Notes under the pieces: generated by a model
The model's input: only the letters and a program-made list of their open reading frames with translations
What the model was told of the DNA's origin: nothing
Databases searched by the model: none
Translations under genes and position numbers: made by a program
Source: Georgfuchsia toluolica
GTDB lineage: Bacteria > Pseudomonadota > Gammaproteobacteria > Burkholderiales > Rhodocyclaceae
Direction of reading: 5' to 3'
Assembly (NCBI RefSeq): GCF_907163265.1
Contig: NZ_CAJQUM010000001.1
Location: 186,001-250,000, forward strand
DNA length: 64,000 nucleotides
In this document: positions 45,129 to 56,788 of the stretch, piece by piece
How positions within the stretch are numbered: position 1 is the first letter of the stretch
Layout of the letters: each line of letters begins with the position of its first letter

Positions 45129-46513
45129 GCGATTTGATCGCTGCGCTGCGTGGCGCCATAGGGGCTACACAGGTATTGACTAGTGCCGATGATATGGCTG
45201 CCTATCTCACGGATTGGCGTGGCCGTTATCAAGGCGATGCCTTGTGTGTAGTGCGGCCGGGAACGACCGAAGAGGTCGCGCAGGTAGTGCATCTGTGCAA
45301 CGAAGCGAAAGTGGCGATGGTGCCGCAGGGCGGCAATACCGGTCTTTGCGGCGGCGCAACGCCCTGTGGTGGAGAAGTGTTGATCAGCCTCGCGCGCTTA
45401 AACCGGGTTCGAGCGGTGGACACCGACAACAACACCATCACGGTCGAAGCCGGTTGTACCTTGCATGCGGTGCAGGAGGCGGCGCATGCCGCGGGAAGGC
45501 TATTTCCGCTATCAATTGCTTCGGAGGGCAGCGCCACCATTGGCGGCTGCCTCTCGACCAATGCGGGGGGGGTTCAGGTGCTGCGTTATGGCAATGCGCG
45601 CGAGTTGTCGCTGGGGATTGAAGCCGTGCTGCCCGATGGCCGGGTCTGGAATGGCTTGCGCGGACTGCGCAAGGACAATACCGGTTACGACCTGAAGCAT
45701 CTTTTCATCGGTGCCGAAGGCACGCTCGGCCTGATCACCGCCGCTGTGCTCAAGTTGTTTCCGCTGCCGCGCCGTCGGGCGACGGCCTGGGTGGCGGTCG
45801 CAAGCCCTGCCGCGGCAGTTTCGTTGTTGACGCAGCTGCGTTCTGACTGCGGCGACGCGGTCACCGCCTTCGAATTGATCAGCGCCACAGCGCTGGAACT
45901 GGTTATGCGTCACATCCCCGGATCACGCCAACCTTTGGCAGCGCCCGCCGCTTGGCAGGTGCTGCTGGAGTTATCGGAATTTGCCGCCAACAATCCGGAT
46001 GTCGAACTGGAGAATAGCCTGGCAAAAGCCACCGGGGTGCAGGATGCGATACTGGCGCAGAACGAATCGCAGCGCCTGGCCTTGTGGCGCTTGCGCGAGA
46101 ACATCTCAGAGGCGCAGAAGATTGAGGGATTTTCGATCAAGCACGATATCGCCGTACCCGTATCGCGTATCGCCGAGTTCGTGGCGGCAGCCGATGCAGC
46201 AATCGAAAAACATTTTCCCGGTGTGCGCGTGGTGTGCTTTGGACATGTCGGTGACGGCAATCTGCACTACAACCTGTCGATGCTCCTGGGCGTCGAGAAC
46301 GCCGGATTGATCGCACGCAGCCACGAGGCAAACCTTGTCGTGCACGACATCGTGCATAGCCTTGGCGGCTCGATTTCCGCTGAGCACGGCCTCGGGCAAC
46401 TCAAGCGCGACGAGATCAAGCGCTACAAGAGCGAGACCGAAATGGAACTGATGCAATCGATCAAGCACGTGCTGGATTCGCACGGTCTCATGAACCCCGG
46501 CAAGATGCTCTGA
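45125..46513 (+). CDS. FAD-binding oxidase (D-2-hydroxyacid/glycolate dehydrogenase GlcD-like)
   Basis: 462 residues. The PCMH-type FAD domain has 'VPQGGNTGLCGGATPCGG' and the SEGSATIGGCLSTNAGG loop. The C-terminal FAD-oxidase domain carries GHVGDGNLHYN and EHGLGQLKRDEI, with histidines typical of D-2-hydroxyglutarate/D-lactate dehydrogenases. Substrate is probably a D-2-hydroxy acid. Confidence 0.9.
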   Translation: MSDLIAALRGAIGATQVLTSADDMAAYLTDWRGRYQGDALCVVRPGTTEEVAQVVHLCNEAKVAMVPQGGNTGLCGGATPCGGEVLISLARLNRVRAVDTDNNTITVEAGCTLHAVQEAAHAAGRLFPLSIASEGSATIGGCLSTNAGGVQVLRYGNARELSLGIEAVLPDGRVWNGLRGLRKDNTGYDLKHLFIGAEGTLGLITAAVLKLFPLPRRRATAWVAVASPAAAVSLLTQLRSDCGDAVTAFELISATALELVMRHIPGSRQPLAAPAAWQVLLELSEFAANNPDVELENSLAKATGVQDAILAQNESQRLALWRLRENISEAQKIEGFSIKHDIAVPVSRIAEFVAAADAAIEKHFPGVRVVCFGHVGDGNLHYNLSMLLGVENAGLIARSHEANLVVHDIVHSLGGSISAEHGLGQLKRDEIKRYKSETEMELMQSIKHVLDSHGLMNPGKML

Positions 46514-46589
46514 AAAAATTGCGGGCCGCGCAGCGACTGATGCTGAAAATAACTATGCTCCCCGTTACGGCTGCGGTAAAGAAAGTAAA

Positions 46590-46618
46590 TTGCAAATAAC
46601 GGCCATTTCAAGGATAAT
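46590..46618 (+). promoter_or_regulatory. Candidate rpmE promoter
   Basis: TTGCAA (46590-46595), a 17-nt spacer and GATAAT (46613-46618) lie 50 nt upstream of rpmE. Confidence 0.6.
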
Positions 46619-46668
46619 TCTGCCCTCTTAACCGTCACAGGCACGGGTTGCGCATTAAAGGACAGATC

Positions 46669-46878
46669 ATGAAAGAAGGCATCCACCCGAATTACGTCGA
46701 GATCGACGTTGCATGCAGTTGCGGCAATCAGTTCAAGACCCGCTCCACCAGCGGCAAGTCGCTGCATATTGAAGTTTGCTCCAACTGCCATCCGTTCTAC
46801 ACGGGAAAACAGAAGATCGTCGATACCGCCGGTCGCGTTGAACGCTTCCGCCAGAAGTACAGCAAGAAGGCGGCATAA
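46669..46878 (+). CDS. rpmE: 50S ribosomal protein L31 (zinc-binding type)
   Basis: 69 residues. '[20 protein letters not shown]' and [13 protein letters not shown] are diagnostic. The cysteine set marks the zinc-binding C+ form. A strong terminator follows 17 nt after the stop. Confidence 0.97.
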   Translation: MKEGIHPNYVEIDVACSCGNQFKTRSTSGKSLHIEVCSNCHPFYTGKQKIVDTAGRVERFRQKYSKKAA

Positions 46879-46895
46879 AGTCATGTCGCCAATGG

Positions 46896-46921
46896 AAAAG
46901 GCAGCCGCGGCTGCCTTTTTT
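46896..46921 (+). terminator. Rho-independent terminator after rpmE
   Basis: An AAAAGGCAGCC / GGCTGCCTTTT stem meets at a GC centre and is followed by further T residues. Symmetric enough to work on both strands. Confidence 0.9.
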
Positions 46922-46933
46922 GCTTTCTAGTCC

Positions 46934-48541
46934 ATGTCTTCGAACCTAGCTCGACCGCCTTTGCAAAGCTGGATGCTGGCGCTGATTTGCGCCGTTTACC
47001 TGCTGGCAGGCACGATCGGCCACGATCCCTGGAAGACCGACGATGCCGTTCATCTCGGCATTGCCTGGGAATTCGCCGGCCACGGCGACTGGTTGAACCC
47101 GCGTATCGGCGTGGAAGCCGTACCCGGCATTGCACCGCTGTATCACTGGTGTGCAGCGTTGCTCGGCAAGGCGCTGTCATTCATGCTGCCATTTCACGAT
47201 GCCGCACGACTGGCTTCGGCCTTGTTTGGCGCCTTGCTGCTGCTTGGCCTGGTATGGACCGCCTGTACGCTTGTGCAGGGTAACGAAGCCGCCTGGCCGG
47301 CACCGATTCTTGCCATTGGCACCCTGGGTCTGCTGTTGCCAATCCATGATGCACAACCTGCAATCGCACTGCTGGCGGCACAGGCCTTCACTTATGCGGG
47401 TGTTGCATTGATGCGCAGCAAGCCGCTGGCAGGTGCTCTGACCAGCGCCCTGGCCGTGGGGGCAGGGCTGTGGAGCGGTGGCCTGCTTTCACTGTGGGTC
47501 CTGCTGCCACCCTTTCTATTCGCGCTGTTGCATCCCGACTGGCATACGCGTCGTGCATTGCTTGCCGCAGTGACCGGGTTGATTCTCGGTATCGCCATTG
47601 GCGGACTTTGGCCACTGCTGCTGTACTGGCAATCTCCCGGCCAACTGACCGGGTGGTGGAACGGCGAACTGGCGCGCTTCGACATTTTCCATGATGGCGA
47701 ATATCGGCTGCGGGATCATTTAGAACTCATCTCCTGGTTCGTCTGGCCGATCCTGCCGATTGCGCTCTGGTCAGTGTGGATAAAACGCGATGCATTGAAT
47801 GATGCATCGGTGTTGTTGCCGCTGGTGGGCAGCGTATTTTCCTTCGTCGAATTCTTTCTGCTCGCCGATCCGAAGCCGCTGCCTTCGCTACCCCTGATTG
47901 TGCCGCTCGCATTGCTTGCCTTGCCCGGTGCACAACGGTTGCGGCGCGGCGCTGCCAATGCGCTGGACTGGTTCGGCATCATGACTTTCACGCTGCTGGC
48001 AGGCCTGATCTGGCTCGGTGGCGTTGCCATCGCCACCGGCGCTCCCGCCCGCGTGGCGAAAAACTTCTACAAGGCCGAACCCGGTTTCATCGGCCATTTG
48101 TCGATTCCCGCCTTCATTGCTGCCGGGCTGCTGACCGTTGCTTGGGCTTGGATACTTTTTGGTCTGCCGCGCTCGCCGTGGCGTAGCGCTACGCGCTGGG
48201 CGGCTGGCCTCACGCTGATGTGGGGCTTGATCACGACACTGTGGCTGCCCTGGGTAGACTTCGCCAAGACTTATCGTCCGGTGGCACTCTCGCTGAGCAA
48301 GGTGCTGGGTAGCAATGGGAAGTGCGTTGCCAGCAGGGATGTCGGCCTCGCACAGAAGGCCTCGCTGCGCTATTTCATCGGACTCGCCACCGATCCGATC
48401 GATAAAAACGATTCTTGCCCGTGGCTGCTGATCCAGGGCGCTAGCGGCAAGGAACCCGAACTCAAGGGGATGAAGAAGACCTGGGAAGGCAATCGCGGCG
48501 GCGACAAGAGCGAACGATTGCGTCTTTACCGGCGCAACTAG
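46934..48541 (+). CDS. ArnT/PMT-type membrane glycosyltransferase
   Basis: 535 residues with a dozen or so hydrophobic helices. The first periplasmic loop carries an acidic motif (DPWKTDDAVHLGIAWEF), as in ArnT/PMT glycosyltransferases of the GT-C fold. A soluble C-terminal part (~440-535) ends the chain. It transfers a sugar from a polyprenyl carrier to lipid A, protein or another acceptor; the acceptor is unknown. Confidence 0.82.
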   Translation: MSSNLARPPLQSWMLALICAVYLLAGTIGHDPWKTDDAVHLGIAWEFAGHGDWLNPRIGVEAVPGIAPLYHWCAALLGKALSFMLPFHDAARLASALFGALLLLGLVWTACTLVQGNEAAWPAPILAIGTLGLLLPIHDAQPAIALLAAQAFTYAGVALMRSKPLAGALTSALAVGAGLWSGGLLSLWVLLPPFLFALLHPDWHTRRALLAAVTGLILGIAIGGLWPLLLYWQSPGQLTGWWNGELARFDIFHDGEYRLRDHLELISWFVWPILPIALWSVWIKRDALNDASVLLPLVGSVFSFVEFFLLADPKPLPSLPLIVPLALLALPGAQRLRRGAANALDWFGIMTFTLLAGLIWLGGVAIATGAPARVAKNFYKAEPGFIGHLSIPAFIAAGLLTVAWAWILFGLPRSPWRSATRWAAGLTLMWGLITTLWLPWVDFAKTYRPVALSLSKVLGSNGKCVASRDVGLAQKASLRYFIGLATDPIDKNDSCPWLLIQGASGKEPELKGMKKTWEGNRGGDKSERLRLYRRN

Positions 48542-48802
48542 CCGTCTGAACCTGTAAGTTAATCTCCGCATCGTCGTCCATATCGCGGCGCTGCCGGTCC
48601 CGATGCCGTTTTCATTGCCGCCAACATGTGGATTGATGCGCTGCTAGAAACATAGATTGCGCGATCAGGTGCATCTGTCATGCCGTAAATGAAGATTAAA
48701 GACACGACAGATTCGGCAAGTGACAAGAGCAGGATGGTAGCAAGGGTTGGCATCCGTGACATGACAAAAATTCAAGCCAAGTCAAAGAGCTTGCAGGGTA
48801 AG

Positions 48803-48831
48803 GTTGAAATATCCTCGATTTGCCCCATTAT
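48803..48831 (+). promoter_or_regulatory. Sigma-32-type heat-shock promoter of clpB, in the 48542-48867 gap
   Basis: GTTGAAA (48803-48809) and CCCCATTAT (48823-48831), 13 nt apart, closely match the sigma-32 -35/-10 pattern. They lie about 40 nt before the clpB start. I see no gene in the rest of 48542-48867. Confidence 0.75.
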
Positions 48832-48867
48832 GGTGAGTAAGCCATTTCATTGAGGACAGGACTTGTC

Positions 48868-51450
<2,583 letters not shown>

Positions 51451-51498
51451 GGACATTTTGCTCTATCATTGTTTCATCATGTCGATGGCAGGGTGAGT

Positions 51499-52386
51499 AT
51501 GGATCGGACGCTGGTTCAGCACGGCATTCTGGACGCGGTGCCGGCGCAGGGGAGTTACCTGTTTTTCTCGGTGTGCGGCGAAGGCAAGCTGCGCAAGGCG
51601 CTGAAGAAATTGGCGCGCTATGCCGATGGCGAGGCAATTGTGGTCGGCATCGGCGCCAGTCTGGCCAAGGCGCTGAATGTCGATATCCAGGGCTTGCGCA
51701 ATTTTTCCGTATTGGGTGGAGCCGTCGATGTTCCCTCGACCCCTTTTGCCCTATGGTGCTGGCTGCGCGGCAGTGATCGCGGCGAGTTGCTGTTGCGCAC
51801 GCGCGAGTTGGAGTACTTGCTCGACGATGCCTTCCAGCTGGAGCTGGCGATCGACGCCTTCAAGTATGACAGCGGGCGCGACCTAACCGGCTACGAAGAC
51901 GGTACGGAGAATCCCAAGGGCGACGCCGCTGTTGCTGCCGCGCTGGTGACGAAAGGCAAAACAGGCATCAAGGGATCGAGCTTCGTCGCCGTTCAGCAAT
52001 GGCTGCACGATCTCGACCATTTCGAATCCTGGCCGAAGAAGCGTCAGGACAATACGATAGGCCGGCGCAGGGAGGACAACAAGGAACTCGTCAAGGCACC
52101 GGCTTCAGCCCATGTCAAGCGTACGGCGCAGGAGGGTTTCGATCCGCAAGCCTTTGTGCTGCGGCGTTCTATGCCCTGGTCGGAAAGCGATGGCAGTATG
52201 GGGCTGGTATTCGTCGCGTTCGGCAGCAGTTTCGATGCATTTGAAGTGCAGATGAGGCGCATGGCGGGCATGGACGACGCCATTGTCGATGCATTGTTCG
52301 GGTTTTCGCGGCCGCTGACTGGTTCGTTTTTCTGGTGCCCACCAATGCAGGGAAGGGAACTTGATCTATCGGCGGTGAAGCTCTGA
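51499..52386 (+). CDS. DyP-type heme peroxidase
   Basis: 295 residues. The distal motif G-x-x-D-G reads TGYEDGTENPKG. A proximal heme His lies in ASAHVKRT, followed by RRSMPW and the C-terminal PLTGSFFWCPP. It resembles the intracellular YfeX-like branch, with no Tat signal. A strong bidirectional terminator follows. Confidence 0.92.
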   Translation: MDRTLVQHGILDAVPAQGSYLFFSVCGEGKLRKALKKLARYADGEAIVVGIGASLAKALNVDIQGLRNFSVLGGAVDVPSTPFALWCWLRGSDRGELLLRTRELEYLLDDAFQLELAIDAFKYDSGRDLTGYEDGTENPKGDAAVAAALVTKGKTGIKGSSFVAVQQWLHDLDHFESWPKKRQDNTIGRRREDNKELVKAPASAHVKRTAQEGFDPQAFVLRRSMPWSESDGSMGLVFVAFGSSFDAFEVQMRRMAGMDDAIVDALFGFSRPLTGSFFWCPPMQGRELDLSAVKL

Positions 52387-52405
52387 TTTTTCCATCGCAC
52401 CAAAT

Positions 52406-52433
52406 AAAAAGCCCGGCCGGAGCCGGGCTTTTT
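52406..52433. terminator. Bidirectional terminator between DyP and the lipoprotein gene
   Basis: AAAAAGCCCGGC - cgga - GCCGGGCTTTTT is a perfect stem-loop with A and T runs on both sides. It serves the convergent genes that end at 52386 and 52454. Confidence 0.92.
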
Positions 52434-52453
52434 ATTGCTAGCTAGCGCCAAAA

Positions 52454-52666
52454 TTACTTGGCGGGAGCAGCCGGGGCAGCCGGAGCAGCTTCAGCGGCCG
52501 GGGCAGCCGGAGCAGCAGGAGCAGCTTCAGCGGCCGGGGCAGCAGGAGCAGCAGGAGCAGCTTCAGCGGCCGGGGCAGCTGGAGCTGGAGCCGGAGCTTC
52601 TTCTTTCTTGCCACAAGCGGTAACAGCCAGAGCAACTAGCGCAGCAACGAAGAGCGACTTGTTCAT
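52454..52666 (-). CDS. Small Ala/Pro/Glu-repeat lipoprotein
   Basis: 70 residues. A lipoprotein signal 'MNKSLFVAALVALAVTAC' ends in a lipobox (AVTAC). The mature part is GKKEEAPAPAP followed by three near-perfect 12-residue repeats of the AAEAAPAAPAAP type. ATG 52666 has AGGGAA upstream. Membrane-anchored, probably extended; no enzymatic function visible. Confidence 0.75.
   Translation of the reverse strand: MNKSLFVAALVALAVTACGKKEEAPAPAPAAPAAEAAPAAPAAPAAEAAPAAPAAPAAEAAPAAPAAPAK
52464..52571. repeat. 36-bp tandem repeat within the lipoprotein gene
   Basis: Units ending in GCTTCAGCGGCC recur every 36 bp (tcagcggcc at 52491, 52527 and 52563), about three copies with few differences. Copy-number change would keep the frame. 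Confidence 0.85.
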
Positions 52667-52920
52667 GTGATTCCCTTTATCGATAAGGTTTGTTGGCATA
52701 CTCCCTGACATCAGGGTGACCGGTTTGGAGGCCAGTCAGCGGGAAAGTATAGCACTGCTACAGGTGGGAGGATTCGAAAAATGCACTAGATTAGTTCCGT
52801 TCCATATTCTGTTCCCAAGAATATCCTTGTAATAGTGCATCTGCGATTTGCACGACATGGCCACCTTGGCTGTCTGGAAGATAAAGACATAGGAATTGCT
52901 GTCGCTCCAAACTCCGGGCA

Positions 52921-52947
52921 AATAAAAACGGGGGCAGTAGCCCCCGT
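52921..52947 (-). terminator. Terminator of the minus-strand parvulin gene block
   Basis: ACGGGGGC-agta-GCCCCCGT (52928-52947) is a perfect 8-bp stem. On the minus strand it is followed by TTTTATT. It lies about 20 nt past the parvulin stop. 52712-52920 shows no gene. Confidence 0.85.
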
Positions 52948-52967
52948 CGTTAGCGTTCCCGCAAAGC

Positions 52968-53774
52968 TTATTCCACCTTGGCTTTCGTGCGTAATTCCAT
53001 GACCTGCTTTTCAACCAGTTGCTGCTGCAAACGTTGCTGGATTTGCGGCTTGGCTTCGTCGAAGCCCGGCAGCTTCAGGGCGCGCGTGTCGTCGAGCTTG
53101 ATCACATGCCAGCCGAACTCGGACTTGACCGGCACTTCGGTGTACTGGCCCTTGTTGAGCTTCAGCAGCGCATCGGCGAAGGGTTTGACATAGGTAGTCG
53201 GCACCGACCAGCCCAGATCGCCACCCTTGTCCTTTGAGCCGGGATCCTTGGATTGCGTGGCCAGGGCGTCAAACTTTTCACCCGCCTTCAACTTGGTGAT
53301 GATGGCTTTGGCATCATCCTCGCTATCGACAAGAATGTGGCGCACACTGTATTCCTTGTCACCCAACTGGGACTTCACTGTTTCATATTCCTTCCGGACG
53401 GCATCGTCGGAAATCGGATGTGCCTTGACATAGCCTTCAATGTATGCGTTGATCAGCACGCCCTGGCGCGCCATGTCCATCTTGGTCTGGACATCAGGCT
53501 TCTTGTCCAGGCCCTGCTTTTGTGCTTCCTGGACCAGCACTTCGCGACGGATGATTTCCTCGCGTACGGCATCACGCAATTCCGGAGAATCAGGACGGCC
53601 CTGCGCCTTTTGTGCGGCCATGAAGAACTCAATCTGGTTTTTCGGGATCGGCTTGCCGTTGACGGTGCCAGCTGCGGCGCCGGATTCTGCGGCTTTCTTT
53701 GCGGCAAAAGCAGGTGCTGCCACCAATACGGCAACCAGAGCGATTGTGGTTATCTTGAGCGGAATGCGGGTCAT
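52968..53774 (-). CDS. Periplasmic parvulin-type peptidyl-prolyl isomerase
   Basis: 268 residues. The signal peptide 'MTRIPLKITTIALVAVLVAA' is cleaved near AFA-AK. A SurA_N-like helical part follows, then one rotamase domain (EYSVRHILVD, DPGSKDKGGDLGW, KSEFGWHVIKLDD) and a helical C-terminus. It helps fold periplasmic or outer-membrane proteins. Two adjacent ATGs compete (53777 and 53774); AGGA spacing favours the second. Confidence 0.9.
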   Translation of the reverse strand: MTRIPLKITTIALVAVLVAAPAFAAKKAAESGAAAGTVNGKPIPKNQIEFFMAAQKAQGRPDSPELRDAVREEIIRREVLVQEAQKQGLDKKPDVQTKMDMARQGVLINAYIEGYVKAHPISDDAVRKEYETVKSQLGDKEYSVRHILVDSEDDAKAIITKLKAGEKFDALATQSKDPGSKDKGGDLGWSVPTTYVKPFADALLKLNKGQYTEVPVKSEFGWHVIKLDDTRALKLPGFDEAKPQIQQRLQQQLVEKQVMELRTKAKVE

Positions 53775-53801
53775 CATAAGTCCTGTCATAAATATGAGTA
53801 G

Positions 53802-54068
53802 TCAGATTTCTTCGGGGGTTTTTGCAGTGATGCTCAAGGCATGGATTTCATGCCGCATGAGCAAACCGAGCGCATCATACACCAAGCGATGCCGCGCCAT
53901 TGTGGCCATGCCGGCGAACCTGGGCGATACTATTGCCATACGGTAGTGTCCACCGCCGCTGCGTGCACCGACGTGTCCGGCGTGCAGGGCACTCTCGTCG
54001 GTGATGTCGATCACGTGGGGTTCCAGCACGGAAAGCCGTTCGCGCATTTGATCGATGGTGCTGGTCAT
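53802..54068 (-). CDS. BolA-family protein
   Basis: 88 residues with the BolA fold: ESALHAGHVGA...GHYRMAIVSPRF and ARHRLVYDALG, carrying the conserved His residues that bind [2Fe-2S] with monothiol glutaredoxins. The start overlaps the YciI stop (ATGA). Confidence 0.92.
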   Translation of the reverse strand: MTSTIDQMRERLSVLEPHVIDITDESALHAGHVGARSGGGHYRMAIVSPRFAGMATMARHRLVYDALGLLMRHEIHALSITAKTPEEI

Positions 54069-54367
54069 TTCGGATACACCTGCTTGAACGGCCGGACGCT
54101 GGTATCGCAGAAAACACCGTGTTCGACATAGGGGTCGGCCTTGAACCAGGTTTCCGCCTCCGCCAGCGAGCCGAAATCGGCAACGATCAGGCTGCCGCTA
54201 AATCCCGCCGGACCTGGGTCGGGTGAGTCGACAGCGGGGAAGGGACCGACAAGAACCAGCCGGCCTTGGGCTTGCAGGGCTTCGATGCGTGCCAGATGGG
54301 CCGGCCGTACCTGCTGTCGCAAATCGAGGCTGTTCGGAACATCCTTTCCAATCAATGCGTAGAGCAT
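54065..54367 (-). CDS. YciI-family protein
   Basis: 100 residues of the dimeric ferredoxin-like YciI fold: RPAHLARIEAL (conserved His), GPFPA and FGSLAEAETWFKADPY (conserved Asp). The start overlaps the YciB stop by one base (TGATG), so it is translationally coupled. Enzymatic role not established. Confidence 0.9.
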   Translation of the reverse strand: MLYALIGKDVPNSLDLRQQVRPAHLARIEALQAQGRLVLVGPFPAVDSPDPGPAGFSGSLIVADFGSLAEAETWFKADPYVEHGVFCDTSVRPFKQVYPK

Positions 54368-54912
54368 CAGGACTTCTCCTCGGCGTCGTCGTTGACGTAA
54401 CGCGCCAGCAGCAACGACTGTGCGACGACGAAAACAAGCATTAATCCCATGAACCCGAACAACTTGAAATTGACCCATGTGTCGGTGGAAAAGCTGCGCG
54501 CAACATACAGGTTGAGGACTCCCATCAGGGCGAAGAAGCCGGCCCAGGCGGCATTTAAATAGGCCCAGACCGGTTCCGGCAGTGAAAGTTGCGCACCGAG
54601 CACGGCGCGCATCGGGTTCTTGCGAAAACCATGCAATGACACCAGCAGAACCAGCGCGATCAGCCAGTAGAGTACGGTGGGCTTCCATTTGATATAACTT
54701 TCATCATGCAGCAGTAGCGTTGCGCCGCCGAATACCACGATGACGCCAAGGGCGACCCATTGCAGGGTGTCTACCTTGCGGTGCCGCCACCAGACCCAGG
54801 CTATCTGGGCAAGGGTGGTGGCGATCGCCACGGCCGTGGCGATGAAGATGCCGGCAAATTTGTAAGCCGCAAAGAACAGCGCGACGGGAAGTAAATCAAA
54901 GAATATTTTCAT
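54367..54912 (-). CDS. yciB: Inner membrane septation protein A (YciB)
   Basis: 181 residues with five to six hydrophobic helices. '[15 protein letters not shown]' at the N-terminus, KWKPTVLYW and [19 protein letters not shown] are diagnostic of the YciB/IspZ family. The yciB-yciI-bolA-parvulin order is common in betaproteobacteria. Confidence 0.94.
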   Translation of the reverse strand: MKIFFDLLPVALFFAAYKFAGIFIATAVAIATTLAQIAWVWWRHRKVDTLQWVALGVIVVFGGATLLLHDESYIKWKPTVLYWLIALVLLVSLHGFRKNPMRAVLGAQLSLPEPVWAYLNAAWAGFFALMGVLNLYVARSFSTDTWVNFKLFGFMGLMLVFVVAQSLLLARYVNDDAEEKS

Positions 54913-54922
54913 CGGCGCAATT

Positions 54923-55309
54923 TTAAGGCTTTTTCTTCTCCAGCTTCAACGAAGCCGAGTTGATGCAATAGCGCAAGCCGGTTGGCGCCGGGCCATCAGG
55001 GAATACATGGCCTAAATGAGCGCCGCAATGTTTGCAGCTTACTTCGGTACGAACCATATTGTGGCTGCTATCCTCATGCTCCGCCACGTTTTCATCCTTA
55101 AGCAGGGCAGTGAAGCTGGGCCAGCCGCAGCCGGAATCGAATTTCTGCTCCGATGAAAACAGCGGCGCGCCGCAACAGATGCAGCGGTAGGTGCCAACGT
55201 CGTGGCAGTCCCAGTATTCGCCGGAAAAGGCGTGCTCGGTGCCCTTTTCGCGCGTCACGTAGTACTGCATCGGTGTCAGCTTGCTGCGCCATGGGTCGTC
55301 GTTACTCAT
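54923..55309 (-). CDS. msrB: Peptide-methionine (R)-S-oxide reductase
   Basis: 128 residues. The zinc site is built from CICC and CKHC pairs. CGWPSF is the substrate loop, and the catalytic Cys lies in [11 protein letters not shown]. It repairs methionine-R-sulfoxide in proteins using thioredoxin. ATG 55309 is the family-consistent start. Confidence 0.95.
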   Translation of the reverse strand: MSNDDPWRSKLTPMQYYVTREKGTEHAFSGEYWDCHDVGTYRCICCGAPLFSSEQKFDSGCGWPSFTALLKDENVAEHEDSSHNMVRTEVSCKHCGAHLGHVFPDGPAPTGLRYCINSASLKLEKKKP

Positions 55310-55379
55310 AAACTTCAAGTTACCATAGCGCGATGAGACATCCAATTCTGGCAACAATTCATTTCAAACTGGTTTCGTC

Positions 55380-56624
55380 ATGAAAGTAGCGATTCTCGGT
55401 GCCGGCGTGGTCGGTATCAGCAGTGCCTGGTATCTGGCCCAGGCCGGTCATGAAGTCACCGTAATAGACCGCCAGCCAGCCGTCGCGCAGGAAACCAGTT
55501 TTGCCAATGGCGGGCAGATTTCAGTGAGCCATGCCGAACCGTGGGCGGGGCCGCAGGTACCGGGACAACTGCTGTCGTGGTTCGGCCGCGAAGCCTCGCC
55601 GTTGTTATGGCGCTGGCGCATGGATTTGGATCAATGGCGCTGGGGACTGGGCTTTCTCGCGCAATGTACTGCCCGCCGTGCACGGGAAAATACCGAAGCG
55701 CTGGTGCGTCTCGGACTCTATAGCCGCAGCTTGCTGCAGACGCTGCGTCGCGAACAGAGTCTTGATTACGACCAACTTGAACGCGGCATTCTGCGTATCT
55801 ATACCAATGAGCGCGAGTTGGCGCGTATTGCGGCGCAAGCCGAGGTCTATGCGAGTCTCGGCTGTGAACGCCGGGTGACGACAGCGGCGGAATGCGTGGC
55901 CATCGAACCTGCCTTGCGCGAGTCTTCAATTCCCCTGACAGGAGGCTTGTTCACGCCAGGCGACGAATCGGGCGATGCCTGTAAATTTACCCTGCAACTG
56001 GCGCAACGCTGCGCAGTGAAAGGTGTGACATTCCGTTTCGGCGAGACGGTGGCGGCACTGCAGGCAGAAGCAAACGGGATCGCCGGGGTTCGGCTCGGTT
56101 CGGGCGAGGTTTTACGCGCCGATGTCTATGTGGCGGCCCTGGGCAGCTATACGCCACTGCTGCTCAAGCCGCTGGGACTGCGCATACCCGTCTACCCGGC
56201 CAAAGGTTATTCGTTGAGCATACCACTTGAACCTGGTGATCACGCTCCTGAAGTGAGCCTCACCGATGACGAGTACAAGATCGTGTTCTCGCGCTTGGGC
56301 AATGTCTTGCGGGCAGCAGGGACCGCCGAGTTTACCGGTTATGACACTGCATTGAACGAGGGGCGTTGCGCCGCGGTTGCGCGCCGCGTGCGCCAGCTTT
56401 TCCCCCGCCTGTCGCAACTGGATCGGGCAGAACCCTGGACCGGTCTGCGGCCTGCAACACCGGCCAATGTGCCCTTGATCGGGCGCAGCCGCTACTCCAA
56501 TTTTTATCTGAATACCGGACATGGCACGCTGGGCTGGACCCTGGCGTGCGGGTCAGGGCAATTGCTGGCAGATCTGCTCAGTGGCCGCGAGACAGGTGTC
56601 GATCCGGCGCCGTACCGGGTTTAA
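55380..56624 (+). CDS. dadA: D-amino acid dehydrogenase small subunit-like FAD oxidoreductase
   Basis: 414 residues of the DAO fold. The N-terminal FAD site is 'VAILGAGVVGISSAWYLAQA'. Other landmarks are ETSFANGGQISVSHAEPWA, the mid-domain KGYSLSIPL, and the C-terminal GLRPATPANVPLIG with NTGHGTLGWTLACGSG. These match DadA closely. It deaminates D-amino acids, passing electrons to the quinone pool. Confidence 0.92.
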   Translation: MKVAILGAGVVGISSAWYLAQAGHEVTVIDRQPAVAQETSFANGGQISVSHAEPWAGPQVPGQLLSWFGREASPLLWRWRMDLDQWRWGLGFLAQCTARRARENTEALVRLGLYSRSLLQTLRREQSLDYDQLERGILRIYTNERELARIAAQAEVYASLGCERRVTTAAECVAIEPALRESSIPLTGGLFTPGDESGDACKFTLQLAQRCAVKGVTFRFGETVAALQAEANGIAGVRLGSGEVLRADVYVAALGSYTPLLLKPLGLRIPVYPAKGYSLSIPLEPGDHAPEVSLTDDEYKIVFSRLGNVLRAAGTAEFTGYDTALNEGRCAAVARRVRQLFPRLSQLDRAEPWTGLRPATPANVPLIGRSRYSNFYLNTGHGTLGWTLACGSGQLLADLLSGRETGVDPAPYRV

Positions 56625-56643
56625 CCAAAAAAATCTTACTTCA

Positions 56644-56773
56644 AGCCACAGAGGTCACAGAGGACAAAGAGAATAAAACAGGTTTCCGGAGATTGTCACG
56701 ATCACCATTCGGGTGGGGCCACATGCTTGCAAGGCATCGGTTTTTCTCTGTGATCTCTGTGTTCTCTGTGACT
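56644..56773. repeat. Periodic CACAGAG inverted-repeat element 1
   Basis: The left arm has GCCACAGAGGTCACAGAGG at 56645. The right arm around 56741-56772 reads CTCTGTGATCTCTGTG and continues with TTCTCTGTGACT. They are imperfect reverse complements built from ~9-bp CACAGAG units. It lies between convergent dadA and the minus-strand gene and can form a long hairpin. Confidence 0.8.
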
Positions 56774-56788
56774 AACTGCTTTTTAGGT

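Noticed and set aside
48559-48762. A 67-codon minus-strand frame with a hydrophobic start before clpB
   Set aside because: No ribosome site and a sequence unlike known small membrane proteins; probably chance.
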